A stretch of 36,167 nt of DNA from Bimuria novae-zelandiae CBS 107.79 (Eukaryota; Ascomycota; Dothideomycetes; Pleosporales; Didymosphaeriaceae). A program made the translations under genes and the position numbers. Where the stretch lies: positions 83,019 to 119,185 of the forward strand of contig ML976738.1 in assembly GCA_010015655.1 (NCBI GenBank). Reading direction: 5' to 3'. Positions 9,640 to 19,262 of the stretch are shown here, in pieces. The notes beneath the pieces are model-generated. The model was not told where the DNA came from. It made no database searches and saw only the letters and a list, made by a program, of their open reading frames with translations. Each line of letters begins with the position of its first letter. Position 1 is the stretch's first letter.

Positions 9640-10010
9640 TAAAGGTTAAGAGTACCGCGTTATACTGGAGTTAAGTTTAAAATATACTAAGTATATTTAT
9701 CTTAGCTATCTATGCGTTAACATGTCTTAGGCGTTATTAAATAAGATATAAGAGAAGTAAAAGAAGAAAATTAGAAAGGATAAGAAGTAGTTAGCTAGTA
9801 TTATTTCTTATTTATTAAAAAATAAGAAAATACTAGCGTAGGATAAACAGCGTACTCGTAAGAAGACGTTATACTTTATATTTAATCTAGTTACTAAGGA
9901 AGAGATAGTAAATACTAAGGTAGTTAATTATCCTACTATAGATGCTTTAGTTAGGTATTCGCCTGCTATGTAGGCTACTCTTAGCTTATTAGATAATTTT
10001 ACTACTCCGC
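9640..10010 (+). pseudogene. Antisense accessory reading frame of Gypsy element 3 (decayed)
   Basis: The plus strand, opposite to pol, keeps a frame with LCVNMS-stop-ALLNKI, then RKDKK, LLKNKKILA and KQRTRKKT, followed by a Ser/Thr/Pro-rich tail (ALVRYSPAM, LLDNFTTPPIL). Stops occupy likely Trp, Gln and Arg positions. The order CINLS-stop-ASLDKT, LLRNKKIL, QAKERAKKKA in element 4 is clearly homologous. It lies between the chromodomain and the 3' LTR. The family is not recognised; a small Cys-rich and coiled-coil-like protein is the most that can be said. Confidence 0.6.
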
Positions 10011-10049
10011 CTATTCTAAGTTTTAAGTAAGTTACTTATAATAACGTTT

Positions 10050-11506
10050 AATTATCTACTAATAGTTTCTTAGGTAATTTACTAGTTCCTATGTGTTTTC
10101 ACTATAAGGGTAACTTTTCTATTCAATAAGGTATATTTGTAGCTAATTCTTATATTATAGTATACGTTTAACTTCGAATTTATTCTCTTCCCCTAGCTAG
10201 TAATAGAAGGTAGTTTTAACTAGTGTTTCTAGGTGTGTGGGTTCTAATTAGTTAATATAAAATACTAAATATATTTTTGCATCTAGTGGTAGGTCTAATT
10301 AGTAGTTAACTAGTAATACTTGTTTAGAAATAAAAAATAGTTTAACCTTAATATAATCTAGTTTCTCGTATTTTTTTAAGTTTAAAATTTTTTTATAAGT
10401 AGATATGCTTTATCCCCCTTCTTTAGCTAAAGTGTGGTTTTTTATTTTTAGTGTATATAAGAAATACTTTGCTATGAAGCTTTTTTAAAATTCTTTTAAA
10501 CGTATTTGTGTATTTTCTTTATTGTTTCTGCTATGTTAATCGCTTCTTCTATCTTAATTACTATAGGAAATTCTTAATTAAAGAGATAAAGGTGACTTTC
10601 ATAGTTTATATAGAATAGTGTGTATTCTGTTGCTGTTAATACTTTATTATTATATGCTGATTATGCTATAGGTAATAGGGAAATCTAGTTAATTTTCTAG
10701 TTAGTATAGTAAATGCGTGGGTACGTTTTAATTATCTAATTCATACGTTCTGTTTGTCTATCTATATATAAATAACATCCTATAAATTACTTTCTTTTCG
10801 TTCTAATAAGTACTATAAGTAATGTCTAGTAATTTAAGATAAAGAGCTTATCTTTATTACTAATACTTATTTTTAAAAAACCGTGGCGTTATATAAGTTA
10901 ATCTAAGATAATGAATGCTAGTTCTTTAGCCGTAGTTATTTTCTACTATGGTAGTAATTCTACGTATTTAGTAAATTAATAAACGATTACTAATATAGCA
11001 TTATATTTTATTCCATTTAATAGGTCTTTTAACTTAGGTAGTCTAGTTATAAAGTTGATAGTGACATCTTCCTATAGTGCTATAGGCATCTAGATTACTT
11101 ATATCTCTTTATATTTAAGGTGTGTGGCGTGCTTGTTTCGTTAGCAGTCTATATAATTTTAAATATACTTTGCGATTGCTTCTTTTATTCTTCTAAATAA
11201 GTAATTTCTCTAAATAAGTTCTATTGTTCTCTTAATGTCCGGGTATCCGTATATTAGGTTATTATAATATTACTATATAATTATAGTTTGTAATTCCCTA
11301 GGTACTTTTTGTGTAGTAATAAGGAGTTAGTTAAGTTCTACTATCGGTTTAAGAAATCTGTCTATGTTTTTCTACAGTATTATAAAGTAGGTCTTTATAT
11401 TTTCTTATATAAAGTTATTTTATTATCTAAGCGCGTCTACTTGCCTATTCTTTTCTTTAGTTATATAGATAAATTTAAACTTCTATTACCTAATAGTTTA
11501 TAAATA

Positions 11507-11594
<88 letters not shown>

Positions 11595-13340
11595 GGTGTG
11601 AGTTCTTTTATTGTCGTAAATTATAGTAGATTTTTATAGTCTATATAGATCTTTAGCGTTAAGTAGCTAAGGGCGTAGATCCTCTACTGTTTTAGTGCTC
11701 TTAGAATAGCGTAAAGTTCCTTATCGTGTATGTTATATTGTGTTTCTGCATTGTTGAATTTTCGTGAGTAGTACGTAATTAGATGCTATTTGCCATTCTT
11801 TTCTTGTTTTGCGCATGCGCCTATCGCAAGATCGCTTACGTCTATCTTAAATCGTAGTAGTTTCCCATCCGAAAAGTAGATAAGTGCTGGTGACATAATA
11901 CACGCTATTTTTAAGAGTTAAAGTAATATTTTACACTCCATTATCTATATAAATAGTATATCCTTCTTAGTAAGGTTTATAAATAATATCGTATTTTTGC
12001 ATAGTTCTTAATTAATTATTAATTTAATCTATAAAATTTTAACAATTCTTAAATATTCTTCGTGGTTATTAGTATTAGCTAGTTCTTTATATACTTAATT
12101 TTATTAGGTGCTATTTTAATTTTATCTGTGCTAATAATATGTCCTAGAAATTCTAGTTTTTATACGTGGAATTTACACTTCATTGGCTTAATTCGTAGGT
12201 GTGCACTATCTAGTGCCTGCAGTATTGTCTATACGTATGATACGTGATCTAATTCGTTTTCGGAGAAGACGAGAATGTCGTCTATATATATAATAATAAA
12301 TATATCTAGATAATTACGTGAAATATTATTAACTAGTGCCTAAAAGGTTACTAGTGTATTAGTAAGTCTAAAAGGTATAACTATATTTTAAATAGTTTAT
12401 AGCGTATTTTAAACGATGTCCTCTACGTATTACATTTCTTAATTTATGTATAGTAGTATTTATCTTGTAGATTTATTATTATAAAGATTTTTGCTCTTAA
12501 GAGTCGGTCTTAGAGTTCTAAGGTATTTAGTAGTAGGTATTAATTTTTAATTATTATATTGTTAAGTTTCTTATAGTTTACATAGGGCCTTAGTTCGATA
12601 TCCTTTTTAGGTACAAATTTAAAAGGACTAGCTACTCGTAACTTTAAAAATCTAATATATTCCTTTTCTTATTAGAGTTCTTTTTTAGTTTTACTATATA
12701 GTAGTTTAAAGGGTGTCGTTTTCCTATTTTCTAGGTTAATTATATAATCTTAAGGTTAATATATGAAAAGATTTGCTTTTCTTTCTCTTTTAGTGAATAT
12801 ATAATTCCATACTTAGTAGCATTCTAGAATCGTATAGTTTGTGCTGTCATTCATCTTCTTACGCTCTATAATCCGGTGGTTCCTACCAGCGTCTGCTAAG
12901 GGTGTTTCCCGTTTTTCGACTATCCGTCACGAGACTATATTAGTAATAGCTCTTTATCTACTATTATACTTTACTAATTCGTAGGCCTTACTTAGAATAT
13001 ATAATTATAGCGCTTAAAGAATAGATTTTTTTCGTTCATTATAGGATTGTGCTTTTTTAACTAGGGTATACTTAAAATTACATTATAATTAGCTTCTTTA
13101 TTAACGTTAAGGATAATTAGTTCTTAGCTTCTATAAATCTTAAGGATTATTTTAACTTTATATTTAATTCTTGCTTTACTAGGCATTAGTTATCTATTTA
13201 TAATATAAATAGCATAGGGTATAGCCTTTGTACGTTTATAGAGTCTTACTCTATTAAGTGCTTTTTTTAATATATAGCTTTCCTGTGCTCTTAAGTCTAG
13301 CATGGCTTTCATCTATATTCCTTTAAGCTATGCTAGTAGC
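10050..13340 (-). pseudogene. Gypsy element 3 pol: PR-RT-RNaseH-IN-chromodomain, RIP-inactivated
   Basis: On the minus strand a protease remnant (MLDLRAQESYILKKALNR) lies near 13200-13330. RT includes YIDDILVFSENELDH at about 12258-12300 and FLGHII, and still shows the catalytic YIDD box intact. RNase H (YYSRKFNNAETQYNIHDKEL) lies about 11640-11790. A (TTA)n run then replaces part of the RNase H-integrase linker, after which RQVDAL is recognisable. Integrase remnants lie about 10600-11300 and the chromodomain (FEVKRIL...IYLIE...GYPYSENT) about 10050-10190. Stops are frequent. The order and short motifs match element 4 closely. Confidence 0.8.
11510..11593. repeat. (TTA)28 microsatellite
   Basis: An uninterrupted TTA run of 84 bp lies inside element 3 between RNase H and integrase. 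On the minus strand it reads (TAA)n directly after the codons KELTP. In element 4 the residues after KELTP are RQAR and further linker sequence, so the run has replaced or expanded from this linker. Confidence 0.95.
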
Positions 13341-14259
13341 TTAATTAATACTTAACTATTTATAGTATTTATTTCTCTAAAGGAGTTTTCTTGTCTAAGC
13401 CTAAGTCTAAAAAAAACTACTTTATTAGAAGTTCTATAGGCTTTAGTAGTTTCTCCTCGTTCCGTAAGTATTTATAATACTATTTTTGTATACAGATTGC
13501 TTTACTAAACTATTTTTCCTCTACTTTATCTAGGCATACTCGTACTCTATAGTAGTTCCTTAGTCTAAATCCGCAGAGTGATTTGTCCTATTTACGTTCT
13601 TTATAGTCTTGGTGGAGGCATGTTTCCTGTTTTATTAATATATAGTTTTTATTAATTAATATTAATAGTACGTTATTAGTAGCTTTATTTAAATGTAAAA
13701 AGCACCTAGTTTCGCGTTTATTCTAGAGGTATATGTTACACTTTATGACTTAGTAATTAAACTATTTCTATTAGTATTATTATTTTTAATTTCGAAAATA
13801 TCTTTCTTACTTTCCTGCGTAGTACTTTAGTTTATAGTAATTTTCTTTTATAATGTATGTTTTGCGTGGGTCTTAACACTTATATTTATAGTCTGCGAAT
13901 TCTCGTGCGGCCTTGCATATTAGGCTGGTTTATTTTAGTAGATACGTAATGTATCTAGTTTTTATTACTAAATATCTATAGTCTCCTTCTCTAGATTATT
14001 GCGTTTGTACAAAGCTAAAGACGTTCTATTATTTAGCTTCCTCTAGAGGTTATCTTATATTTGGGTATAGTATAGGAGATTATTACATTAGCTTATTTTC
14101 TTTATCTAAACCTTTATTATTAACATCTTTATATATATAAAATTTTAGTAATTCCGCTTGCTCTAAGTCTTCGTTTAGGATATTAGATTACGTAATAGTA
14201 GGTGTTACCTGCTATTTTTCGTCGTCTAAATTGTTATTAATAGTTAGTACGTTTAACTA

Positions 14260-15260
14260 TCTAATAACCTTGTTCTTAGATTTATAGTTCCAAGCTATAT
14301 AGCTTAGTTTACTATATGCATAGCAAAGGCGTGCCCTAGTCCCTTATCTATAGGTTTTATCTAGGGTACGTCTATAGTTAGACTTATAAAAGTCTTTAAC
14401 CTTTCCTGTCTTTTTCTTTATTACGTTAACTTATTAGTACTAGATTCCTTCTATTAGTTAGTAACTATAGTTAACTTAGTTTCTACGCTACGGCTATTAT
14501 TTAGAGTTATAGTAATTAATTTTATAGCAGGTACTCTATAGCCTTTTTTTATTCTAGCGTAGGTCTTATTTTAGTTTATACTATTTATTATTAATTTAAG
14601 TTGCTTCTGTTATAACTTCTTGTAAGTTGTTAGTCTTTACTTTACTACGTAATAGTTCTTCGCACACATGTCACTTTAATCCCTTATAAAATATAGTTAT
14701 AAGATTAATATTATTTTACTTAACTTAGTTAGCGTTCTTGCGGAATTTAGATTTATATTTAGCTACTAAATAAGTTTAAGTTATTAGATAACTTGTTCGG
14801 CGATAGCTTCCTAATTAGTAATTCTAAAGTATTATTTAACTTTAGTATATGTAATAGGCTACGCCTAGTTATTGCCTTAGATCCTTAACCCTTAGTTATG
14901 CGAATTCCAGATATATAAGTTTGACGCCTAATACTTAACTTTGGACTCTCTATCGAATTTATAAGTATTCTTCTGGCACCCTTAGCTCCTTAAGCACCCA
15001 GTCCCTTACAGTATAAAAGATAATATAATTTTTTATAATCTTGTCTATAGCGTCGCCTTTTATATTAGCGCTAGCTAGGTATTAGTTAACGTAAGGATAA
15101 ATCCGCCTAAATACATCTCCCTTTATATAGGTAGAAATAAATATAGTCTTATTAGTATCTTCTTATTATTTCTTTATTTTATAGAAGTATAGGTCAAGTT
15201 GCAAGATCTATAGTTCCGTATAATTATATTTACTATAAAAGAAGTTAGGCTTCTTAGAGA
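14260..15260 (-). pseudogene. Gypsy element 3 gag with degenerate zinc knuckle, RIP-inactivated
   Basis: The minus strand shows KPNFFYSKYNYTEL and LQLDLYFYK near the start, KYKSKFRKNANQVK and FYKGLK in the middle, and CYAYSKLSYIAWNYKSKNK near 14275-14345. The last is a CCHC knuckle in which two Cys and the His are now Tyr, as expected from TGY-to-TAY and CAY-to-TAY changes. Element 4 has the homologous CFTCNKPGYITRNCRSKNK. Confidence 0.7.
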
Positions 15261-15377
15261 AGCTTTTTATTTATTTACTTATTATAGTAATACTTACTCC
15301 TTTAAGAGTATGTATTTAAGTATTTATTATATTAGTAAAAAAGGTATTGATAATGCTTATGTTAAAGATATTTAAGA

Positions 15378-15812
15378 TATTAAGCCCTTTAGGGTAGCTA
15401 GTCTTAAAGGAGACTAGGGTTAGTTCTTAAGTAAAAGTATTAGTAATATAAGTTAGGGTTATACTAATAGCTTACGCTTATTAATAAGGCGTTAGTATTA
15501 AAAGTATGTGTAGCATAATTAAATTAATAAGGTCCTAAGTTAAATCTAAATAATAGATTAATAAATAGGTTAAATATAAGTATAGAGGGCTATACTTAAC
15601 GTTATTATATACGTGGCTAGTTCCTGCTTATTAGCGAGCGCTCTCTGTAGAGTGCTCTTTAACAAGCGCTTTTAAGCAAGCGATCTCTTGAGAGTAGTTA
15701 CATGACTGAGCGCCTTGCGGCATAGTCGCCAATAACCAGTCATTGCTGGCGAATGACATGAGGGATTAGATACAAAACCGGCACAGCCTTCCCTGGATCT
15801 CAGATCCTAACA
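15378..15812 (-). repeat. 5' LTR of Gypsy element 3 (435 bp)
   Basis: The LTR starts TATTAAGCCC (TGTTAAGCCC in the partner LTR) and ends CAGATCCTAACA. Its right part, about 15650-15812, keeps many CpA and TpG dinucleotides (CCAGTCATTGCTGGCG), whereas the left part and the element interior are strongly TpA-shifted. Read on the minus strand the right part is U3. Confidence 0.8.
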
Positions 15813-15859
15813 CTCTCCTAACCCAGATTAGGCTTAGATACGTAAAGCACCTTATAACA
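15813..15859 (+). repeat. Element 2 3' LTR, right remnant
   Basis: After the CTCTC target copy the sequence continues CTAACCCAGATTAGGC and ends TATAACA at 15859, which is an acceptable inverted partner of the TGTTACGA start at 8608. This assignment rests on position and end sequence only, because no intact second LTR is available. Confidence 0.45.
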
Positions 15860-15867
15860 ATAAACTA

Positions 15868-15947
15868 TATGCATAGAGACTTAATTAGTTAAGTAAGTTA
15901 ATTACTCTACTAAGATCCTACTAAAATATACTACTAGCGATAGTACA
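15868..15947. repeat. Left terminal inverted repeat with two 17-bp subunits
   Basis: This end matches the complement of the right end with mostly C-to-T and G-to-A differences. It contains two copies of a 17-bp unit corresponding to GCGAGTCGATTAGTTAA, here decayed to GAGACTTAATTAGTTAA and GTAAGTTAAT. The right end has three copies. Confidence 0.75.
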
Positions 15948-17400
15948 ATGCCATATCTTAACTATCTAATAAACTACTTAAATTAAAAGAAGCTTATATA
16001 TAGCTTATAATTTAGGCTATTTAATAAGACGCGTTACTCTTTTAGTAACACGCTATTGCTATTTATAACGTCTTTTAATTAATACTATGTAACTAACGCG
16101 CTAAATTAACTTTTAATATAATTATACACCTAACTTAATAAAGTTTACATAAATAAAGGAGTAAGTACTTTTTTTGTATATTCTTAATTTAGACACCTAA
16201 GGATTTTCGCCCTAACTTATTATTATTAAAAATATGACTAATTTTTACTAGCTAAGCGCTACTATAACCCTATTAGCTAATAATAGACTAGATACTTTAT
16301 AAAGCGCTGGTTAGAGCTTTAAGTTAAGTTTAATTAAATATACCACTGCTAAAGAGCCTTTTACGAAGATCCTAAAGTTATATAGGACTAGTTCTAGCTT
16401 ATAAAGACTACTCTAGCTAAGCATGGTATCCTAGATAAAAACACTTATAATTTTAACAAGTCTAGCTTTATAATAGGCATAATATTAACTGAAGGAACTA
16501 TTATAGACATTAAGTATTTAAATAAAATAAAAACTATTTAGTAAATTAATTAAGAGAAAATAATATTTCTTAAAAGTATTAATATAATAGGCTGGTCAAT
16601 TCCGTCTTTTATTATCTACCAAGGAAAGCACTACCTCTTCACCTAGTATAAAAAGAAGGATCTACCTTATAACTAGATTATTATAGTCTATAAAAGTAGC
16701 TAAATAATAGATAAGCTCAGTCTGTAGTAGCTAAAGCACTTTAATAAGTATATAAAAAGATGTATTATTAGTATAGCACGTTTACCTATTATTAATAGCT
16801 ATAAGATTTATAGAATACTTAAATTCTACTATTGTTATATGGATATTAACATTATTACTTTATATATACCTTTATATTTATCTTATAGTTACTTAATATA
16901 AGGTATTTATTTACTTTAAAAAAGGCGTATAGACGTTAAGATGAGAATCTAATACATAATTATATTACGTATATTGCTAGAATTAAGTTCCTACCTTACC
17001 TTATTACTATTCTTAAGGCTATAATTACTTAAAATAATATTTAAAAGGGTTTTAAGGCACTAGCCCTATTTCTCTTAACTTAAAAGTAATAATATTAATA
17101 CTTAATATCTGCCCAGGAATAATATTACTACTAGTAGCTAATAATGCTCTATAGTAGTTATAAACGCCTAATAACATCCTAAAATTTTGGTTATAATTAA
17201 TACTGGTAAAGGAGAGGATTTAAAGACATATAAATATTTTTTAATAAGTATAATTAAGACTTTAAAAAAATGAAAAGTATAATAGTAGTAGCGTATAAGC
17301 TAGTATTAGCGTAAAAGTAAACTACTAAGCTTTAAGCTACTAATAATGCTACTACACAATAGAAATTATATAAAAAAGGTAATTAAAATAAAACGAAGTT
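15948..17400 (+). pseudogene. Pogo-like DDE transposase, RIP-inactivated
   Basis: An ATG at 15948 follows the inverted repeat directly. Recognisable remnants of the DDE_1 (pogo/Fot1-type) family are: FIKRWLEL then YEDPKVI near 16310-16385; NTYNFNKSSFIIGIILTEGT near 16442-16502, which corresponds to the first catalytic region YNxDExGF; INSYKIYR near 16795-16815, where the family has DGHxSH; and ITLYIPLYLSY near 16853-16885, where the family has a PPHSSHxLQPLDVG-type motif. Catalytic Asp and Glu codons have changed and many stops are present, so the copy is dead. The transposase cut and pasted the element at TA sites. No HTH domain could be followed with confidence at the N-terminus. Confidence 0.75.
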
Positions 17401-17649
17401 TTTATGGCTACTAACAATTAGTAACTAGCTATCCTAAAAGACTTTATAGTATAGAGTAATAAAAAGGGGTACAAAAGAGGGTGCGTGCTAAGTAAAGTAG
17501 ACTTACTTAATAATACTATAGATACTATAGACACTATAGTAAGGCTTGGTATAATAAAATAATTTATAAGTAGTCTAAAAGTAGGTTCCAAGTAAATTAT
17601 CCTACTATAATTTTTTATAACTATTTACGTGGGTTCTGTGCTATCGCAT

Positions 17650-17735
17650 AGAGTATAGATTTTAGTGGGATCTTGGCAGAGTGATCGACTCGCTTAACTA
17701 ATCGACTCGCTTAACTAATCGACTCGCTATGCATG
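17650..17735. repeat. Right terminal inverted repeat with three 17-bp subunits
   Basis: ATCGACTCGCTTAACTA is repeated in tandem, giving three GACTCGC blocks between about 17688 and 17728 just before the terminal ATGCATG. The inner part, GGGATCTTGGCAGAGTGAT, corresponds to the inner part of the left end and to the fragment at 27455-27480. Confidence 0.8.
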
Positions 17736-17896
17736 TACGTTAAACATTTTAGATTTTATTATTTAAGTATTAAAAACGTTATTTAAGAGTAATAAATGGG
17801 CTTCTTACTAGTAAAAGCGTATATCCTTTTTCTTTACTATCTTTACTATAGTTATATTATATTATATATAATGTTTTCTTATATATCTGTAGTAAA
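17736..17896. other. Short AT-rich spacer between transposon and solo LTR
   Basis: About 160 bp of AT-rich DNA, ending in the GTAAA target copy of the solo LTR. I see no gene or repeat that I can name. Confidence 0.5.
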
Positions 17897-18344
17897 TGTT
17901 ATGAGCCTCTCACACCTTGTTCCGATCCGGGTTAGGGCGGTAAGGTATCGTGGTGCTTCACGGATTATTTAGTAGTATAAGTTGATGCGACACTTAGCGC
18001 GAGGCTGGATAATCTAATCTTATAATAAAGTAAAATAACTATTAGTCTATATAGGAGAACGTACTTGCATAAAAGATATATAAGTTAACTACGAGGAGCG
18101 TAATAAAGGAAACCGTCCTGTATATATATCCTCCTTGTCCCATAGAATCCCACGATGTCCTATATCCTGGTATCGTGGGATCTCATGGGACTTTCTGGGA
18201 CGTTACGTGATCGGGGTCACGTGGTCCCACGGTGTCCTATGGCCTTGGCGTCTGGGACAGCTTGGGACGTTACGTAAGCCTGCGGTGGGGCCCGGATGCC
18301 GTTATAAGGCTCGCCGTCCCGCCGTTGACTTCTGCGTCGTAACA
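17897..18344 (-). repeat. Solo LTR of the element 1 family, with perfect 5-bp target duplication
   Basis: The 448-bp unit runs from TGTTATGAGCC to CGTCGTAACA and is flanked on both sides by GTAAA (17892-17896 and 18345-18349). Its left 230 bp match the element 1 LTR. The right 210 bp are GC-rich, little mutated and unrelated at the sequence level to the U3 of element 1, although both carry GTTACGTGA/GTTACGTAA motifs. No internal retroelement sequence adjoins it, so it is a solo LTR left by LTR-LTR recombination. The strand is given by homology to the element 1 LTR. Confidence 0.9.
18147..18181. repeat. Perfect 10-bp inverted repeat in the solo LTR
   Basis: ATCCCACGAT (18147-18156) and ATCGTGGGAT (18172-18181) are exact complements separated by 15 nt. 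Further dyads (ACGTGATCGGGGTCACGT near 18206-18223) follow. They lie in the U3 half and could be protein-binding sites or a foldback structure. Confidence 0.7.
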
Positions 18345-18457
18345 GTAAAGATACGTAATATATTATATTTTAAAAAATTGTTTAAAAATATTAAGCAGTT
18401 AAAGAGTAATATAGTTTTAAAGTTGCTAGTGTTTCTAAATTTAACTAGTAAAAAGCC

Positions 18458-18491
18458 GCGCATTGACTGTCTCTGCGCATTGACTGTCTCG
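18458..18491. repeat. 17-bp tandem duplication
   Basis: GCGCATTGACTGTCTCT is followed immediately by GCGCATTGACTGTCTCG. It marks the left edge of a less mutated, mixed-composition island that runs to about 19262. Confidence 0.8.
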
Positions 18492-18960
18492 GCACGGTAT
18501 GGACGAACTTTGCTTTATTGCAGAACATTCTTAAAGTCCTACGGGACGACGTTGCGGGCATGTAAAGGTAATTAGAGGTGCTTGTTACACATATAATATT
18601 GAGAAAAGCGTCTTCTAATCTTATAGACGCTGCCGGCTCCTAGCAGCTATCACCTTAATCGTTTGACTTCGATACCGAATCGATGGAACTTCGTCGAGAA
18701 GATCTATATTTGTCCGGCAACAACAGTAACAATACGTCACCCAATGCCCTTCATCTTTGTTCCAGTAAACATTGGATGCGGCGTAGCAGAGAACACAGGT
18801 GTAAATAATAGAACTTTGTCAACTAAGGACAACGACGAGACCAGTGACACCCGCTCACCATAATCACCATTGTTGTTGCTTCGGAACGTTCACACTAAGT
18901 GGGTATCTTAAGGTAAAAATTGTCTGATTCAGCTAATCCTTCGGCGGCAAATCGCAGGGC
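18492..18960. other. Low-copy island without a recognised gene
   Basis: Base composition here is balanced and CpA/TpG are common, so this looks like ordinary non-repeated DNA rather than RIP-altered repeat. A 66-codon open frame at 18663-18863 exists but has no family resemblance that I recognise and is probably chance. It may be promoter-distal sequence of the small ORF at 19122. Confidence 0.4.
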
Positions 18961-18964
18961 ACAG

Positions 18965-18970
18965 TATAAA
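18965..18970 (+). promoter_or_regulatory. TATA box candidate upstream of the small ORF
   Basis: TATAAA is followed about 30-110 bp later by a pyrimidine-rich tract (TTCTTCAATCC, CCACTACCATACTCACATAC) typical of fungal transcription starts, and then by the ATG at 19122. The arrangement is suggestive, not proof. Confidence 0.45.
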
Positions 18971-19121
18971 TGTATTAGAGTCTTTCGATCCTCGCCATTT
19001 CTGTACAATTCTTCAATCCGATCCAAACACCCACTACCATACTCACATACTTTTTCCAAGATCTCCAAATTCCCCCCTACAGTCTAAAAAATTCGATTTA
19101 GCACAGATTCCGACCGTCGAG

Positions 19122-19262
19122 ATGGTTCTTCCAGTAGTAATAGCAGTAGCTCTATATGTTGTTCCACTTGCAGCTCCATACGTAGCTTCACTTGCGCCCA
19201 TGGCTACCATAGGTACCAAATTGGTTGCCAAAACGGCTGCTGACTTTAAGTACTATAAGTAA
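19122..19262 (+). CDS. Small hydrophobic protein of unknown function (46 aa)
   Basis: ATG in GTCGAGATGG context opens a 46-codon frame ending TAA at 19260-19262. The protein begins MVLPVVIAVALYVVPLAAPY, a long apolar segment that could be a membrane helix or signal anchor, then a Thr/Ala/Lys-rich tail ending KTAADFKYYK. It has no cysteine, so it does not look like a classic secreted effector. A TATA box and pyrimidine-rich leader precede it at normal distance. Immediately after the stop the sequence becomes AT-rich and repeat-like, so the original gene may have been longer and cut by an insertion. I do not recognise the family. It is too short to be sure that it is coding. Confidence 0.45.
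   Translation: MVLPVVIAVALYVVPLAAPYVASLAPMATIGTKLVAKTAADFKYYK

Larger units (their letters stand above)
9064..15812 (-). mobile_element. Gypsy element 3: complete but decayed chromovirus with both LTRs (6.75 kb)
   Basis: The element has LTRs at 9064-9470 (3') and 15378-15812 (5'), gag, protease, RT, RNase H, integrase and chromodomain on the minus strand, a polypurine tract next to the left LTR, and an antisense frame between chromodomain and 3' LTR. Flanking pentamers are CTCCC (9059-9063) and CTCTC (15813-15817), a 4/5 match compatible with a target duplication that later mutated. Its coding domains and R/U5 are clearly of the same family as element 4 (29589 onward). It lies inside the 3' LTR of element 2. 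Confidence 0.85.
6570..15859 (+). mobile_element. Gypsy element 2: 3' part of a decayed chromovirus, its 3' LTR split by element 3
   Basis: Plus-strand integrase and chromodomain remnants (6570-7875) are followed by a spacer with an antisense reading frame, a purine-rich tract (8594-8607) and an LTR that starts TGTTACGA at 8608. That LTR is interrupted at 9063 by element 3 and appears to resume at 15813, ending TATAACA at 15859. The 5' portion of element 2 is missing here because the nested older LTR and element 1 interrupt it at 6569/6570. It should be sought left of the window. Confidence 0.7.
15868..17735 (+). mobile_element. Complete pogo-like (Tc1/mariner superfamily) DDE transposon, 1.87 kb, decayed
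   Basis: TA dinucleotides flank the element (15866-15867 and 17736-17737). The left end TATGCATAGAGAC and the complement of the right end CATGCATAGCGAG are inverted repeats about 80-100 bp long, continuing through ACTCT(G/A)C(C/T)AAGATCC and (A/G)CTAAAATCTATAC-like blocks to GATAG(T/C)ACA. The left end is more RIP-altered than the right. A single transposase remnant fills the interior. The same family is seen as fragment C at 27425-27577. Confidence 0.85.

Noticed and set aside
11309..11503. A 64-codon plus-strand hydrophobic frame
   Set aside because: It lies antisense to the integrase of element 3 in AT-rich DNA; hydrophobic composition is expected from TTA/TTT codons.
15868..17735. Direct repeats GACTCGC/TTAACTAATC considered as a CRISPR-like array
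   Set aside because: There are only three adjacent 17-bp units with no spacers. They belong to a transposon inverted repeat and the genome is eukaryotic.
18135..18575. A 146-codon plus-strand open frame
   Set aside because: It starts inside the U3 of the solo LTR and runs across the LTR end, its target duplication and the tandem repeat. It has no protein-family resemblance and is a chance frame in GC-rich DNA.
18663..18863. A 66-codon plus-strand frame in the low-copy island
   Set aside because: There is no recognised motif, hydropathy pattern or promoter placement. It could be coding but nothing in the sequence supports it.
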